64,000 nt of DNA from Telopea speciosissima. Its lineage: Eukaryota; Streptophyta; Magnoliopsida; Proteales; Proteaceae. The notes beneath the pieces were generated by a model that was given only the letters and a program-made list of their open reading frames with translations, did not search any database and was not told the DNA's origin. The translations under genes and the position numbers were made by a program. Where the stretch lies: positions 66,763,557 through 66,827,556 of the forward strand of contig NC_057921.1 in the NCBI RefSeq assembly GCF_018873765.1. The letters run 5' to 3'. Position 1 is the stretch's first letter; each line of letters begins with the position of its first letter. Below are positions 48,355 to 61,056 of this stretch, one piece after another.

Positions 48355-48855
48355 TGGTCTTGGTGCAATAACAATGTTGCTCCATCACGATCTAGTGGTT
48401 GCGGGTTCTAATAAGGAAACAATCTCTCTGCTAGGGGTGTTAACTGATTAGGCCAAACCGGTCCTCACCAATTTAAGGTATTGCATTGTCCGCTTATTTA
48501 GATAATCAGGCCTTCATAGGTGATGGTATTGACATGTTTCTATTCGATCGATCAATTATCGATTCATAATCAGGCTTTAAACGAACTAATTGACCAATCA
48601 GATCAGAACTCATAATGATCCTTAAACAGGTTAATCGGTTGGTGCTTGAGCCAGACTTCTTTTTTTATCCCGTTAATAGAGCCAGACATGTTTAGTAATC
48701 CATAGAATCACGCTCAGGTTTCAACCAAACAGTTCAGGTCAGGCTTACCGAGGCGGGCCAATTTTTGACACCCCTCTCTCCACGAAACGGGGGTTTAGAC
48801 TTAAGACTACATACATGAGTACATGACCGCAGTAGTGGGAGCATCATGCCCTTTT
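48355..48855 (+). mobile_element. Au-like SINE interrupted by a TIR insertion
   Basis: Head 48355-48431 (GGTCTTGGTGCAA…CTAGTGGTTGCGGGTTCTA…GGAAACAATCTCTC) and body 48776 to about 48855 (CTCTCCACGAAACGGGGG…AGACT…ATGACCGCAGTAGTGGGAGC) form one SINE if 48432-48775 is removed. Diverged but collinear with 26390-26534. Confidence 0.65.
48432..48775. mobile_element. hAT-like MITE inserted in the SINE, about 344 bp
   Basis: The inverted ends AGGGGTGT / ACACCCCT match the hAT type of terminal repeat. The flanking octamers CTCTCTGC and CTCTCCAC agree at 6 of 8 positions, consistent with an aged 8-bp target duplication. The interior is AT-rich, with AATCGG-like motifs and no frame. Confidence 0.6.
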
Positions 48856-48875
48856 GTGGGCCAACTCCCTACCTA

Positions 48876-50469
48876 TGGGAATTGGCCAATGGGAGCATAC
48901 GGGAGCTGAAACCCTAAACTCCTTATAAAAAATAAAAAAAAAACCCTAAACTCCTTATAGAGTAGTAGAGAGTGTGAGAGTGTGGGTTTAAAAAGGAAAA
49001 GGGCATTATAGTAATAACAATTAAGATATTCCTTAAAAATATGAAAAATGAAATAAAAGGTCCAATACTCTAAATCCAATATTCGACTGGAAGAAATATA
49101 AACTTTCACCAAAAAAACAAAAGAAAAAGAATGATGAAATATAAACAATAGGGTTCGTAATTCCATTTTTTTTTTCACTTTTACACTCTCTTTCTTATAA
49201 TCTATACCCTTCTTATTCTCTAGGGTTTCAGATATTCGTCTCCAGTATCTCTGTTCTCGATTGGTGTTGTTCAGAGATCTATCCCTGCGAGGTGATTAAC
49301 ATTCAAATCCTTGTAAGTTGTCGTGTATCTCTTACTGATAACAACGGTTTTTAATTATTGGTTTACAAAATTTTCGGCATTGATCTTCATTTTTATGTAA
49401 TTATGTCCTGCGCAACTCTTTTTCTTTTACGCAGTTTCCAGTTGTGATTTAATTTTGATTCCGATTATGATTTCTGTTCTTTTTTTTTTTGGTAGAAACT
49501 CCGATTACGATTTCAATTGCTTGTTTAGTGGTTTTCTCTAATACAGAGGCTTGGTATTTAGGGTTTTTGATCAAATTGTTCTAACCAAATGATTCAACCT
49601 TTTTCGATTTAAAGAGTTTTTTTATGTGGTTCCCTTCTTTTGGATCAACAAACTTTAACCAATCGATCGCAGCTGAACGTAGTTTAGCTATTGATTTTTG
49701 GTGTACAGATTTGGATATTTTGTGGTTTGATTCTAGTTCATTGCATTACCATATGATATTGCTTTCTTATTGGTTCACTTGATGTGTGTTTTTTTTCTTC
49801 CGGATAGCTCATATTTGCAGCGGTTGATCTTTCGCTTTACGTTTGTATGGAGTATATCGAGTTCCTTTCTCCCCGAAACCCCATCCCTATTAAAAGGAGA
49901 AAAAAAAGACAACAAAATTTAGAACTTGGAAGCTCGAGTGTCTTAGTATGATTGATTTGGGAATGTCTCTCTATCTTCTCATCTTAGTTTTTTCTGGGGA
50001 AGGTCCAGATCTATGACACTATCTGATAGATGATGCCTTGGATCCTTGTATGCTTCTGTTTGTGTGATGAGAAATAACAGCTGGTGTTAGTTTTAGGCAA
50101 TAGGCTGTTCGTTTATTTGGAAAGGATTCTGGATTTGGGCCTTTTGTGGCTTAACTCTGTTAAACGAGTTTGGTTTCTACCACACCTTTCCTCATTTTTT
50201 TAAGATCCATTAATTTTGCATCATCTGCTGCTATTTCTGGGTTATTCTCTGGGTAGGTGGACTTTAATTGATGTGGATTATGGCATTCTGTTTATCAGGA
50301 GGACAATTGATTTTGTTTGGTTTTTGGTGTCCTAGTCTTTAATATTTACCCTTTAAAATCTGTTCTTTTGATTTGAATTTTGGTATGCGAATAAAGAATT
50401 TCAGTTGCAGTGTGTTTGACTTCTTTAAGTTGACATAACTAATTATTATTGTTTACTCCCAGATCCAAG
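48876..50469 (+). promoter_or_regulatory. Promoter, 5' leader and leader intron of the importin-beta gene
   Basis: A TATA-like TTATAATCTATA lies at about 49195-49206. A pyrimidine-rich leader follows (TCTAGGGTTTCAG near 49220). A consensus donor GTAAGT at 49313 (or a weaker one at 49292) pairs with the acceptor CCCAG ending at 50462, making a leader intron of about 1.15 kb directly before the ATG. Positions come from splice consensus only. Confidence 0.5.
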
Positions 50470-53188
50470 ATGGCGATGGAAGTAACCATGTTGCTTTTGA
50501 ATGCACAATCGGTAGATGGTACTGTACGGAAGCATGCAGAAGAAAGCCTAAAGCAGTTCCAGGAGCAAAACCTTCCCAGTTTTCTGTTCTCTCTTTCTGG
50601 GGAATTGGCCAATGATGAGAAACCTGTTGATAGCCGTAAATTAGCTGGTTTAATCCTCAAAAATGCATTGGATGCAAAAGAACAGCATAGGAAGTTTGAA
50701 CTTGTACAGAGATGGTTAGCATTGGACTCATCTGTGAAGGCTCAGATCAAATCGTGCCTATTGCAAACCCTTTCATCTCCTGTACATGATGCTCGATCAA
50801 CTGCATCTCAAGTCATAGCAAAGGTTGCAGGAATTGATTTGCCACATAACCAGTGGCCTGAGTTGATAGGAGCACTTTTGTCAAACCTTCACCAACTTCC
50901 ACCTCATGTGAAGCAGGCCACTCTTGAAACTCTTGGTTACTTGTGTGAGGAAGTTTCTCCAGATGTGGTAGATCAAGATCAAGTAAATAAGATACTTACA
51001 GCTGTGGTTCAGGGAATGAACTCTTCTGAGGGAAATACTGACGTCAGGCTTGCTGCCACCCGAGCATTGTATAATGCTCTGAGCTTTGCTCAGGCAAATT
51101 TTTCCAATGATATGGAACGTGACTATATAATGAGAGTTGTCTGTGAGGCAACTTTGTCTTTTGAAGTGAAGATCCGGCAGGCAGCTTTTGAGTGCTTGGT
51201 CTCTATTTCATCAACTTATTATGATAAGCTTGCTCCTTACATACAGGACATTTTTAACATCACAGCAAAGGCAGTGAAGGAAGATGAAGAGCCTGTTGCT
51301 CTTCAGGCAATCGAATTCTGGAGCTCAATCTGTGACGAGGAGATAGATATAATAGAAGAATATGGAGGTGAATTCAGTGGTGACTCTGATATTCCATGCT
51401 TTTATTTTATCAAACAGGCACTCCCTGCTCTTGTTCCTTTGCTACTAGAGACACTACTTAAGCAGGAGGAGGATCAGGATCAGGATGAAGGAGCATGGAA
51501 CCTTGCAATGGCTGGTGGAACATGTTTAGGTTTGGTCGCACGAACTGTGGGAGATGACATTGTTCCACTTGTTATGCCATTCATTCAAGAGAACATAACA
51601 AAACCAGAATGGCGGCAGAGGGAAGCAGCCACTTATGCATTTGGTTCTATCTTGGAAGGTCCATCGCCGGACAAGCTTACATCTATTGTTAATGTTGCTC
51701 TAAACTTCATGCTCAGTGCCTTGATGAAGGACCCAAACAACCATGTGAAGGACACCACTGCTTGGACCCTTGGGAGAATATTTGAATTCCTTCATGGTTC
51801 AACTGTGGACACACCTATTATTACCCATGCAAACTGCCAACAGATAATCACGGTTCTGCTTCAGAGCATGAAGGATTCTCCCAATGTTGCTGAGAAAACC
51901 TGTGGTGCTCTCTACTTCCTTGCACAAGGTTTTGAGGATGTGGGCTCGTCATCCTCCCCATTAACTCCCTTTTTCCAGGATATAGTCCAAGCTCTTCTAA
52001 CTGTGACACATCGAGAAGATGCTGGAGAATCACGCCTCCGAACTGCTGCTTACGAAACTTTAAATGAAGTTATGAGGTGTTCTTCGGATGAAACAGCCTT
52101 GATGGTTATGCAACTAGTTCCTATCATCATGACAGAGCTCCACCAGACACTAGAGTCACAAAAACTCTCCTCTGATGAGAGGGAAAAGCAGAATGAATTG
52201 CAAGGTCTTCTGTGCGGATGCTTGCAGGTCATGATACAGAAGTTGGGGGGCTCTGAGCCAACAAAGTATGTCTTCATGCAGTATGTGGACCAAATGATGG
52301 GCCTCTTTTTAAGGGTCTTTGCTTGCAGAAGCGCCACTGTGCATGAGGAGGCCATGCTTGCTATTGGAGCATTGGCTTATGCTATAGGCGCAGATTTTGT
52401 AAAATATATGCCTGAGTTTTATAAATACTTGGAAATGGGTCTTCAGAATTTTGAAGAGTACCAGGTCTGCGCTATCACAGTTGGTGTGGTCGGGGACATA
52501 TGCAGGGCATTAGAGGATAAAGTACTGCCTTACTGTGATGGAATTATGACACAGCTTCTCAAGGACTTGTCTAGCAACCAGTTGCACCGATCTGTAAAGC
52601 CTCCAATCTTCTCCTGCTTTGGTGACATTGCCTTGGCAATAGGAGAAAACTTTGAGAAGTACTTGATGTATGCCATGCCCATGCTCCAGAGTGCAGCAGA
52701 ACTATCTGTCCATGCATCAGGTGCGGATGATGAAATGGCAGAGTACACCAATCTTTTAAGAAATGGGATTTTGGAGGCATACTCAGGGATATTCCAAGGC
52801 TTTAAGAACTCTCCTAAGACCCAGCTACTGATGCCATTTGCCCCTCATATCCTTCAGTTCTTGGAGAGCTTGTACATGGAGAAAGACATGTGGGTTTACT
52901 GGATTCTATCCTGCTTTTTTTAGCTACCCCACCCCCCTGAACATGTTTGATTCTTCTGTTTCTGATTACCTCTCCATTGTTTTCTTCAGGGATGATGTGG
53001 TGATCAAGACTGCAATTGGAGTCTTGGGTGATCTAGCTGATACATTGGGTAGTAATGCTGGTCCCTTGATTCAGCAATCTGTGTCAAGCAGAGACTTTTT
53101 AAATGAATGCTTGTCCTCTGATGACCATTTGATTAAGGAATCTGCCGAATGGGCCAAGTCGGCCATCAGTCGAGCCATTTCTGTTTGA
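50470..53188 (+). CDS. KPNB1: Importin subunit beta-1 (karyopherin beta), complete
   Basis: Nuclear import receptor: carries importin-alpha/cargo or cargo directly through nuclear pores and releases it on Ran-GTP. Exons 50470-52889 and 52990-53188 join in phase (AT|G) to 872 residues, the family length (about 870 in Arabidopsis). The start MAMEVT followed by LLLNAQSVDGTVRKHAEESL matches plant KPNB1 and lies eight bases after the leader-intron acceptor. The protein is built of HEAT repeats; the Asp/Glu loop (QEEDQDQDEGAWN, about 337-350) in the middle is a known conserved acidic segment binding importin-alpha. The C-terminus ESAEWAKSAISRAISV is typical. If the single coding intron were retained, a stop would follow shortly after it begins (52923). 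No defects seen. Confidence 0.97.
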
Positions 53189-55190
53189 TACAGCTGCTGC
53201 TCGGTATATTCTTTCTTAGAAGTCCCTGCATGCATTTGGGTGTGTCGAGTTGGGGGTCTGGGATTGCAAACCATGTGTCCGGTCGTTACCATTTTCACCA
53301 ACAGGAGTCGGGGTTTGTTGGGGTTGTTACTAATTCTTGCATCAGCGCCATGGAGTCCGGTTTGTTTTTCGTCTCATTGAGGAAGTGGGTGGTGATGGCC
53401 CACAAACCTTGCTAACTTTGCAGAGATGGGTGCAGACCTCTCTTACAGATAAAAGAAAGAGAAAAAGAAGTTGACTGTATGGGAGGAATTGGGGTTGGGT
53501 GGGGGAGTGGGCTGTGATTGTGAAGCAGTCACAGTTCTGGTCGTATTGTCACTGGTATTATGTCCGCACTGGTTCTACTTGAAATCACATCTTATGAGGA
53601 CACCATCTCACCCAGCTGGCACCATCTTCTTCCAATTGGCAAGTAGTCAAGAGTCTTAGGTGTTTCAAGTGGTAGATGCCCATAAATTTTCGGGTGTTGC
53701 AGCACTTGAGGTACACTCCCAGTGGTAGTCCATATATATATATATTTAACTGTCTCATTTCCCCCCTGTACTTCTCTTTCCTTTTTGTCCAAAATTTTGT
53801 ATTGAGTCTTGCATTGTTTCAGGTTTTCTGTTTGTAGCAGTCGGGGTGGGTCATGTCATATCTCTTCCTTGCTTTTCTATATACTTATTTTGTGGGGCTT
53901 GGAATTTCCCACATGGTATAGGGCATTTATATCCTGCATTAATCATATTTCATCATCAATTACTATAGGTGCTTTTTAAGTCGATGTCTAAATCCCCTCC
54001 ATTGAGCAAAATCATATTGCTGCTATTTGATTTTATTTGTATTTTCTGTTCATTAGTTTTATTTTTAAGGTAGCCATGTTTCAAGTGATGCATGAATGGT
54101 CTCATGGGGAGAATCTCGGTATATCCCATAGCAAGTATATATTATTGTTTGTATACCTTGTGGTGTTCCTAGGATGGCAATGAGGTGGGTTAAACTAGAA
54201 GGCTAGTAATATAGCCCACTTATGCCCTTATGCTCCCTGCCTTGGAGTGTAAGGGTCAGGATTCTTTACTTTATAAACAGGAATGGGTAAGGGTCTGTAC
54301 TCTTCTCATTTACTCTTTTTAAGAGCATATATGTAGTCACCAAAGTAGTGATGTGAGAAGTTGTAACCTTTTGATTGTCCTTGTCTTATTTCTAAAAGTT
54401 ATTCAAAATTAGGTAGGAAAATAATCTAAGTGACTTATCATTATGTCATTTTCAAAAGCTGTCATTGTCTTGTACATTTTTAGATTACACATGTGACAGA
54501 CAAATTTGGTTATCATTGGAAAAAATGTGTTATAGGTTGATGCTTTACCATTTTTAGAGTACACGTGGCCATTTTACCCTATCCTAAATATCAATGTTGA
54601 TTACCATTGATAGTTATAGGTTTTTGTTTTTTTTTTTTTGAGGAGAGGGGGAGGGGGGGGGGGGAGAATGGGGTTAGACATTGATAGTTAAGGTTAGAAA
54701 GTGAAATTGGAGTCTCATGCCTGTTTCACATGGGAGTTGGGTAGGGTTGGGCAATGTTTGAAGTTTTGAATGGGGTGTATTATGATATTGGTGAAACCCA
54801 CCTGCACCATTGCCCTACACAGCTTGGTCACTCGTGTTGGGCCTTCAGACATATAACGCAAGATTGCTTGCAGATAGGAGACATCTGTCGAATCCCCATG
54901 AATGAATGCCGTGAGTTCTCCCTATGTTCTTCCTTCCCTGTAACTAACTTATCCCCCAAGTGAAGAAAATATCATCATTCTTGATCTGACTGAATAGGCT
55001 CTCATTGGTATTCCCATGGTGGATCAGTTGAGTCAAGGCTAGCTGTAGCTCGGATTGAGCTGTCCCTATCAGTCGAGTGCTAATGCCCTCAGCCGGTAGG
55101 GAGCCAACCCAGCTCCCGTCCCCGCGAGTGAGTTTTTCTGGTCATAAAGAGACGGAAACTAAGGACTTTTGTTTTTGGTAAGAAGGAAAT
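53189..55190. other. 3' flank of KPNB1 and gene-free spacer
   Basis: The importin 3' untranslated region probably runs to about 53800-53900 (a TA repeat at 53731-53745 lies within). The remainder is AT-rich, with a G run at 54642-54664. No gene or element was recognised. Confidence 0.4.
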
Positions 55191-55900
55191 AGAAAATTAA
55201 TTAAACACAAAGTAAGGTACCAGATGACTTAAACAATCTAACCTTAATAGCTACCCTAGTTGCTGCTGAAACAAAAAATGAGTCCTTGGAACTTATAGTT
55301 TCAACTGTCATCAACAAAATAGAAAAAAAATTGTTAGAAACTCGACAAGTTTCAAGGTCACCAGCCTGATGACCCAGAGTTAACCATTGAACCTTGTTAT
55401 TCACCCACACGTTTACCTTTCAGTACCCTCTTTCCAGCTTGTTTTAGATCCTATGGATACTTATGGCCTTTGGTGCCAACAAACTCCCTGAAAATACAGA
55501 ACTCATAGAAATAGCACATAATTTTGAATTCAATGAAACAACATTACCCTATCTTACAGTACCAGTATTAGAGTAAAAAAAACCATCACAAATAAAGATT
55601 GGATGATCCACCGAAGGATAACATTTGATACTAAGTCAGATGGCATGAAATCATTACTGGGAATTGGGATCAGTTAAAAGAGCAGGATCAGCCACCCATT
55701 TATAAATTACACATTGAATCAAAGCCTGGGAGAAAGTGACATTTTGAAATGCAAAAATGTTTTGAAATCTCCAAAGATGGTACATAGTGATAGCAGAAAC
55801 CAAAAGTAGGCAAGACTTGTCCGCTAGGTAGATTTGAAGAACACACACAATTCAAACAAATCAATGAAGGAAGAAGACTGGAGGTACCCTGTACAAATTC
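55190..55900 (-). mobile_element. Probable LINE relic
   Basis: On the minus strand pieces resemble the zf-RVT tail of plant LINE proteins (HLWRFQNIFAFQN at about 55740-55780) and, nearer 55200-55410, the adjoining RNase H region. Frames are broken. The assignment rests on short motifs. Confidence 0.35.
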
Positions 55901-56200
55901 CCAAAGGCCCTGCCATCCAAATATGTTTAGAAACTGAACAGGATAAAATCAAATGCCAAAGATTCAGTTTTCAATTTACACAAGGGCCTTAGGATTTTGA
56001 TGGTCTCAACATCCTAGCAGCAAATGTATTGCTTTGAGGCCGCCTTCTAGTGTCAATAATAGACTACTAGTACTAGGTGAACCAAAGTAGGATCTGTTCT
56101 CTTAATTCCCATGCCCCACCTCTCTCTTTTTTTCTTTTTACCACCATTACTCTCCAGTCATTGGACAGTATCCTTACCAGATTCGAACCCTTTGGCTAGA

Positions 56201-56437
56201 AACATGGTGTTCTGAGGCTAGTTATCAATTACAATCCTCTCAATGATGCTCTTCAATGGATCATGTATCCTGTTCCCAACTGTTAGACGCTTCTACTCTG
56301 GATTACAGGAGATAGGAACATGGTGTTCTGAGGCTAGTTAACAATTACAAGCCTTTCAATGATGCTCTTCAATGGATCATGTATCCTGTTCCCAACTGTT
56401 AAGACGCTTCTACTCTGGATTACACCGATTACAGGAG
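56201..56437 (+). repeat. Tandem duplication, 116-bp unit, inside an RT-like relic
   Basis: The segment starting AACATGGTGTTCTGAGGCTA at 56201 recurs at 56317 with few changes (a one-base insertion and a short insertion near 56415). Both copies encode the same reverse-transcriptase-like block, so the duplication postdates insertion of the relic. Confidence 0.8.
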
Positions 56438-56690
56438 ATAGAATTTTCAGTAAGTTTGATCTCAAGTCTGGTTTCTGGCAATAAGAGTCACGGAAAAGGA
56501 AAGGTATAAAAGTGTGTTGACCGTTCCTATGGGACAATAGGAATGGTATGTTATATTGTTGTGCTATTTGGATTAAAGAACCATTCGATTAATTTTACCG
56601 AGGAATATCCTGGTCAAATTAAAAACAGGAATCAGTTCATAGGTTCTTTACAACTAATGGTTTGTCGCATTGTCAGTCACAATAAATGGC
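56201..56690 (+). mobile_element. Endogenous pararetrovirus-like (caulimovirid) reverse-transcriptase relic
   Basis: Separate short pieces on the plus strand resemble the reverse-transcriptase region of Caulimoviridae: PLNDALQWI around 56240-56275, FSKFDLKSGFW around 56443-56477, and an EYPGQIKNRNQF-like piece around 56600-56640. They lie in different frames with stops and a 116-bp tandem duplication, so this is a dead fragment with no open pol gene and no other viral domain nearby. A Ty3-type element is the alternative; the wording of the FSKF/KSGFW block favours a pararetrovirus. Confidence 0.5.
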
Positions 56691-56699
56691 CATCCAGAA

Positions 56700-58080
56700 A
56701 GCCCAACTCTGCTTGCTTTAGCGTGACGGATGCCTGTATTTGTTAGTGTGGCCTTCTGTTCCACCAGGTTCGAAGGTGGCTAACAATGCAGTGGAGGAAA
56801 GGATAGGCTCTAAAGTTAAACCTCCCCTCCCCTCCCCTCCCCCCCCCCCCTTCCCTAGGCAGCCTGCTCAATTGAGGGAACCGGGAAGCATAAATCCCAC
56901 ACTGTGAAACAGGAATTGATCCTTGGTCTATGCTATGATTAGCAATAGACCTTGGCAAATACGTCTTAGAACTCTTAGAAGAATTCACCATGACACCCTT
57001 GAGATGATCTTTCTGTTTCCCTCGTGATCATGGTTTGAGGAATCAGTATCGGTTGGATCGGCTGATTTGTATTGATATAGGTGGAGACTGATACCTATGG
57101 CCTGCTCGATACTTACCAATACTAATTACTAAAAACCCCTGCTCGTGGTTGACTTGGCATTGTTCTTAATCCTTAACTCGTCCCACTGTTTAACCTCCAA
57201 CCTGCCATGAATTCCGGATTGAACAGTGCGGTGAAGATTGAAGAACTCAATTTAAGTCAAATCCTCCTTGTCATTCGGATTTATTGTATGAGACATGAAA
57301 ATTTTGGTGGTCTTCTGATTTTGTTTTAATCTGGAAGATTTTGAGAAGGTGGTTGGTATGAAATTTTTTTCCTTGAAAGAAAGTAAAACAGAAGAATAGA
57401 GAAGTTGTGTGGAATGTGATAAGACAGCCACCAACTTGTTCTTGGTCTTAATTCTACGATAACAGTTGAATTTTTTGATGGGATAGCTTTCTGCTTTCCA
57501 TCCTTTCCCATCTTTTGAGGATTTCCATGTAATCTTAATGGTTTCAAAAGCCTCCCTACAAAATGGTTTCATAGGAATTTGGGATCAAGAAATCGAATTG
57601 AAATCGGATACTATTCTCAAAATCAAAACTGAATCGATTTGGTTTGGTTCTATGCAGTTTATTTATGGCCTCGATTATTTAGCGGAAATAATCAGCTGAA
57701 ACAAATTAAGTTGGGAGAAACTCACGACCTCATGAAGATGCAGTCCTAAAATGTCATATTTGGTACGTTCAAACCTTTTTACACAATTCAACAAAGAAAC
57801 CTGTAGTAGGTAATTTCACACAACTCAACAAAGTTACATAATTGTAGAGTTCAGCATGATATTGGTTCGAGGTTATAGGGATTGTATTTTATTTGGTTCA
57901 ATTCGATTCTAATTGTACAACCAAATTTAGCTGAACTAAATGAATTTCACTTTTCAAAATTAAAACTGAGTCAAAAATTCATGAAAATTCACAGCGAGTT
58001 TCGATTTTAGTTTTAGATTTCAGTCCTTAATTAACACCCTTAATTTGGGATAGAAAAGGGATCAAGTTGGTCTATGCCAC
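56700..58080. other. Gene-free spacer with worn repeats
   Basis: A pyrimidine/C run lies at 56821-56853. Around 57030-57130 (TATCGGTTGGATCGGC) and 57570-58040 there are AT-rich segments with AAATCG/GGTTCG motifs ending in AACACCCTTA, reminiscent of hAT-like MITEs. No coding sequence was recognised. Confidence 0.35.
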
Positions 58081-58301
58081 AGGGGTGCGTGGGAAGATAT
58101 TCGGCACACTCCTACAGCTCAACACGTAGTCGAGGTACTGTTCAGATGGCGAGGATGGATGCGTAAATCTGAACATGGTGCACATGCGATGGAGAGAAGG
58201 ATTTTCAATTTGATGGTGCACATTTATTCTCATCATCCAAACAGCACATCGACCACGAGTTGAACTGTAAAGATGTGCCGAACATCTTCCAATGCACCCC
58301 C
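58081..58301. mobile_element. Foldback element, about 220 bp
   Basis: The left end AGGGGTGCGTGGGAAGATAT and the right end read inward CGGGGGTGCATTGGAAGATG continue as inverted copies (TTCGGCACA, TACAG.TCAA, then GTCGA.GT, GTGCAC) to near the centre. Non-coding. Confidence 0.7.
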
Positions 58302-59274
58302 GCACCGTCCGTAGAGGAGCTCTAGAAAAGGGCATGAAAATAAAGTAGAAAATTAGAAATGAAATTGATGCAATAAGCATGGGGAGTAAACAGTAGACAC
58401 CACAAATACCACATTAGCTGCACACCACACCTGTGGGTATCTTGTGGACTTTGACTATCGCTGGTGTTTATCCACTAACCGCACCTTTCTGTCCATAATA
58501 CCTTTCCGTGATCCGGACAGTACTTGTGCTTTCAAAGTTTTCTGCAACAATGGTTCAACAGGTTATTGATCCGGCGGCTTAGTCGGATCAGCTAGCTTTA
58601 CGGTTCTGGCTCCAAGTCGTACAATCAGAAAAAAATAAAAATAAAAAAATCCACTTCTTGTGCACGGTCATGTATGTACATATTAGGTGCTTAAGCGCTT
58701 CATAGACCAAGAACGGCAAAATATAATGAGTCAAGGTCCAACACCTGGCTGTTTACTAACTGGTAGATCTGGTTTCAAGCTTTAATCGATCAGCTATGGT
58801 CAGATCTATCTGTGCGGGCCAGCTTTTGACACCCCTATTACATACCCTCCCTCCGATGGTTGAAGTGATGGCAGTGAGGTGTGACGGAGCGATTTCATAC
58901 ATGGAAAATGATAAGTTCATTTCATGTGAGAGAGAGAGAGAGAGAGAGAGAGATGCTACTGTACCTCCCTTAATGGCTTAGAGATGTATTTTTTTTTTAT
59001 TTTATGGATTAAGAGCTTGTATAATAAGGGGGGGGGGGATTAGTGGATGGGGATAGGCTCTTAGGTGGTTTGAACTCATGACCTCTTATTTGAGTAGTTA
59101 GTCTTTGTCAACTAAGCTGACCCCTTGGGGTGTGGCTTAGAGAAGTATTTCCCATAAATTATAAAGGGCCAATCAAATTACTGGTCTATAACTTAAATCT
59201 GATAGACCACGAGTGGATCAGCCAATTCACAAGTTTTTTTTTTTGGTTGAAGCCAATTCACAAGTTGACGGATC

Positions 59275-59453
59275 CAGATCTTCTGTGGCGCGGGCTGTTC
59301 GTCCTACCGTGCTGTACAGACACAAGGCAGCGTGCATTAACCGCCTTACCCTTATCTGAACACCTTGCCCGAGCAGAGATAAGACGGTCATTGCACGTGA
59401 CCCTATGTCTGCACAGCACAAGCAAGACAAGGAAGCGCCCCGTAGAAGATTTG
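59275..59453. mobile_element. Foldback element, about 180 bp
   Basis: Inverted arms of about 75 bp: AGATCTTCTGTGGCG…TGCTGTACAGACA…GCGTGCATTAACCGCCTTA on the left against AAATCTTCTACGGGGCG…TGCTGTGCAGACA…ACGTGCAATGACCGTCTTA read inward from the right. The open frames on both strands here are by-products of the palindrome. Confidence 0.75.
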
Positions 59454-60171
59454 TGTTGCAAATTGACAAAGCTTGGAAATTGTACCCACACTATTAGCTA
59501 GTTCATAGTGGCTCGGCTAAACGCATAATGATCTGTCTATATTAAAAAGGAAAAATGAAGAATTAAGGTTTGATTTAGTGGGTCTAAACTCAAAATGTTG
59601 AGCTGTCTAGCTTTGGTGGCAAAACGAGCATCTCTAATTCTTCCCAAGTACATATAAAGCAAGGTGGGCTTGTGGGTCTAACTCTAAATTATAATCTCTA
59701 ATTAAGAGATTAAATAAAAATTAAGTCAATGATCTACCATTGGATGCCAAAGAAAAGAGATCTCATTTTTGGAAAGGCCAAGTTCTAATTACAAGGTTTT
59801 TGTTGTTGTTCCATTTGCCGACATTCTCAAAGTCTTGTTCTTGCAGGTAGACTTATAGGTTTAGTAGGTTCATCATGCACTCTCCCAGATTTCATTCTTT
59901 GATTCCGGCAAGCATTATCATGACCAACATTTTGGTCCCCTTTGGGATGATTAATTTAATTTATGTAATTAGTGTTTGGAATAATACATGATTAATATCA
60001 TTAAACAGAGGGTATGTTGGAGTTTCAAAAGTTTCAACTTTCAAGTGTGTCTCTTGGTAGTGCTCCCCACTAGTGGTTCGCTTAATTTTACTCTCAAAAT
60101 GCTCTCTCTTTTCCGATCGACCCGCTCCGGCGCTGTCGATGACATGGATTCCGGCAAAAACTGATTTAAGG

Positions 60172-60520
60172 CAGGGGTGTGGAAATCCAACTTGAACCGG
60201 TTGAATTAATAGAGAACAAGAAAACCGGGCCAAACCCTTATCAGGCATTTTTTTATTGACGTGTTTGGGGACTGAAAAAACCGGACTGATAAAAAATGGA
60301 AACCAAACCAAACTGAAAGGAAATCGATTTTTTTTTAAAAAAAATTATGGTTTAAAATACTTGTATTTAACACCGAAACTGGTAGTTGGATCGATAATAA
60401 CTCGATAAGAGGGAACCGATAAAAATCATAACCGAACGGTTTCATTTCAGTTTGGCATAGTATTAGATGAAACCGGTTCAACCATCTGAAACCGGACCAA
60501 ATCGATCAATTGGCACTCCT
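60172..60520. mobile_element. hAT-like MITE, about 350 bp
   Basis: The ends CAGGGGTGTGGAAAT and, read inward, AGGAGTGCCAATT are imperfect inverted repeats of the hAT kind. The interior is rich in AACCGG/CCGGTT motifs and has no frame. The element lies about 540 bp upstream of the PSY-like gene. Confidence 0.5.
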
Positions 60521-60990
60521 AAAAGGTTGTGGGAATGTACCTAAATTGGAGTCAAGTGCATATGGTGCATGCCACTGTGGGAGGACCCCCTTTGTTGATC
60601 CATCTAAATTTTAATGGTGTTAAATCAAAAGCTACTGCTGATTTTCGAAGAGAGGCCAAATAAAAGCCAAGCTGAAATGGAATAGTTTGAGCCATGCAAG
60701 GGATTGATAGTTTCTCCCCTAAATGCATTCTTTCAATAAAATTGCTTTTTGGTGGAGAAAGGAAACTTTGATTTTTTTGATGTAACAGGAGGTAGTGACA
60801 GTTGACTTTGGGGTGGTGGCTAAAGCAGTAAAGCCTCTATTGCATTTCATCATCATTGTACAAAGATCTTGGGTGGATTGCACCATAGCAACAGCTTTCA
60901 TGGTCCCATCCCCTTCCTCCTGTGTAAGGATAAAAGCCCATCTTCCCTCCCCCCCCCTCTCTGTCTCAAAATCTTGACTGATCACATTCC

Positions 60991-61041
60991 AAGAAGAAGA
61001 AGAAGAAGAAGAAGAAGAAGAAGAAGAAGAAGAAGAAGAAA
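60991..61041. repeat. (GAA)n microsatellite
   Basis: About 16 GAA units end just before the PSY-like start codon, probably in its 5' leader. It opens a spurious poly-Arg frame in the AGA register. Confidence 0.85.
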
Positions 61042-61056
61042 TAACAAGAATAAGCC

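Noticed and set aside
59130-59501. 123-residue frame and opposing minus frames
   Set aside because: Generated by the palindrome at 59275-59453; sequence similarity between the strands reflects inverted arms, not genes.
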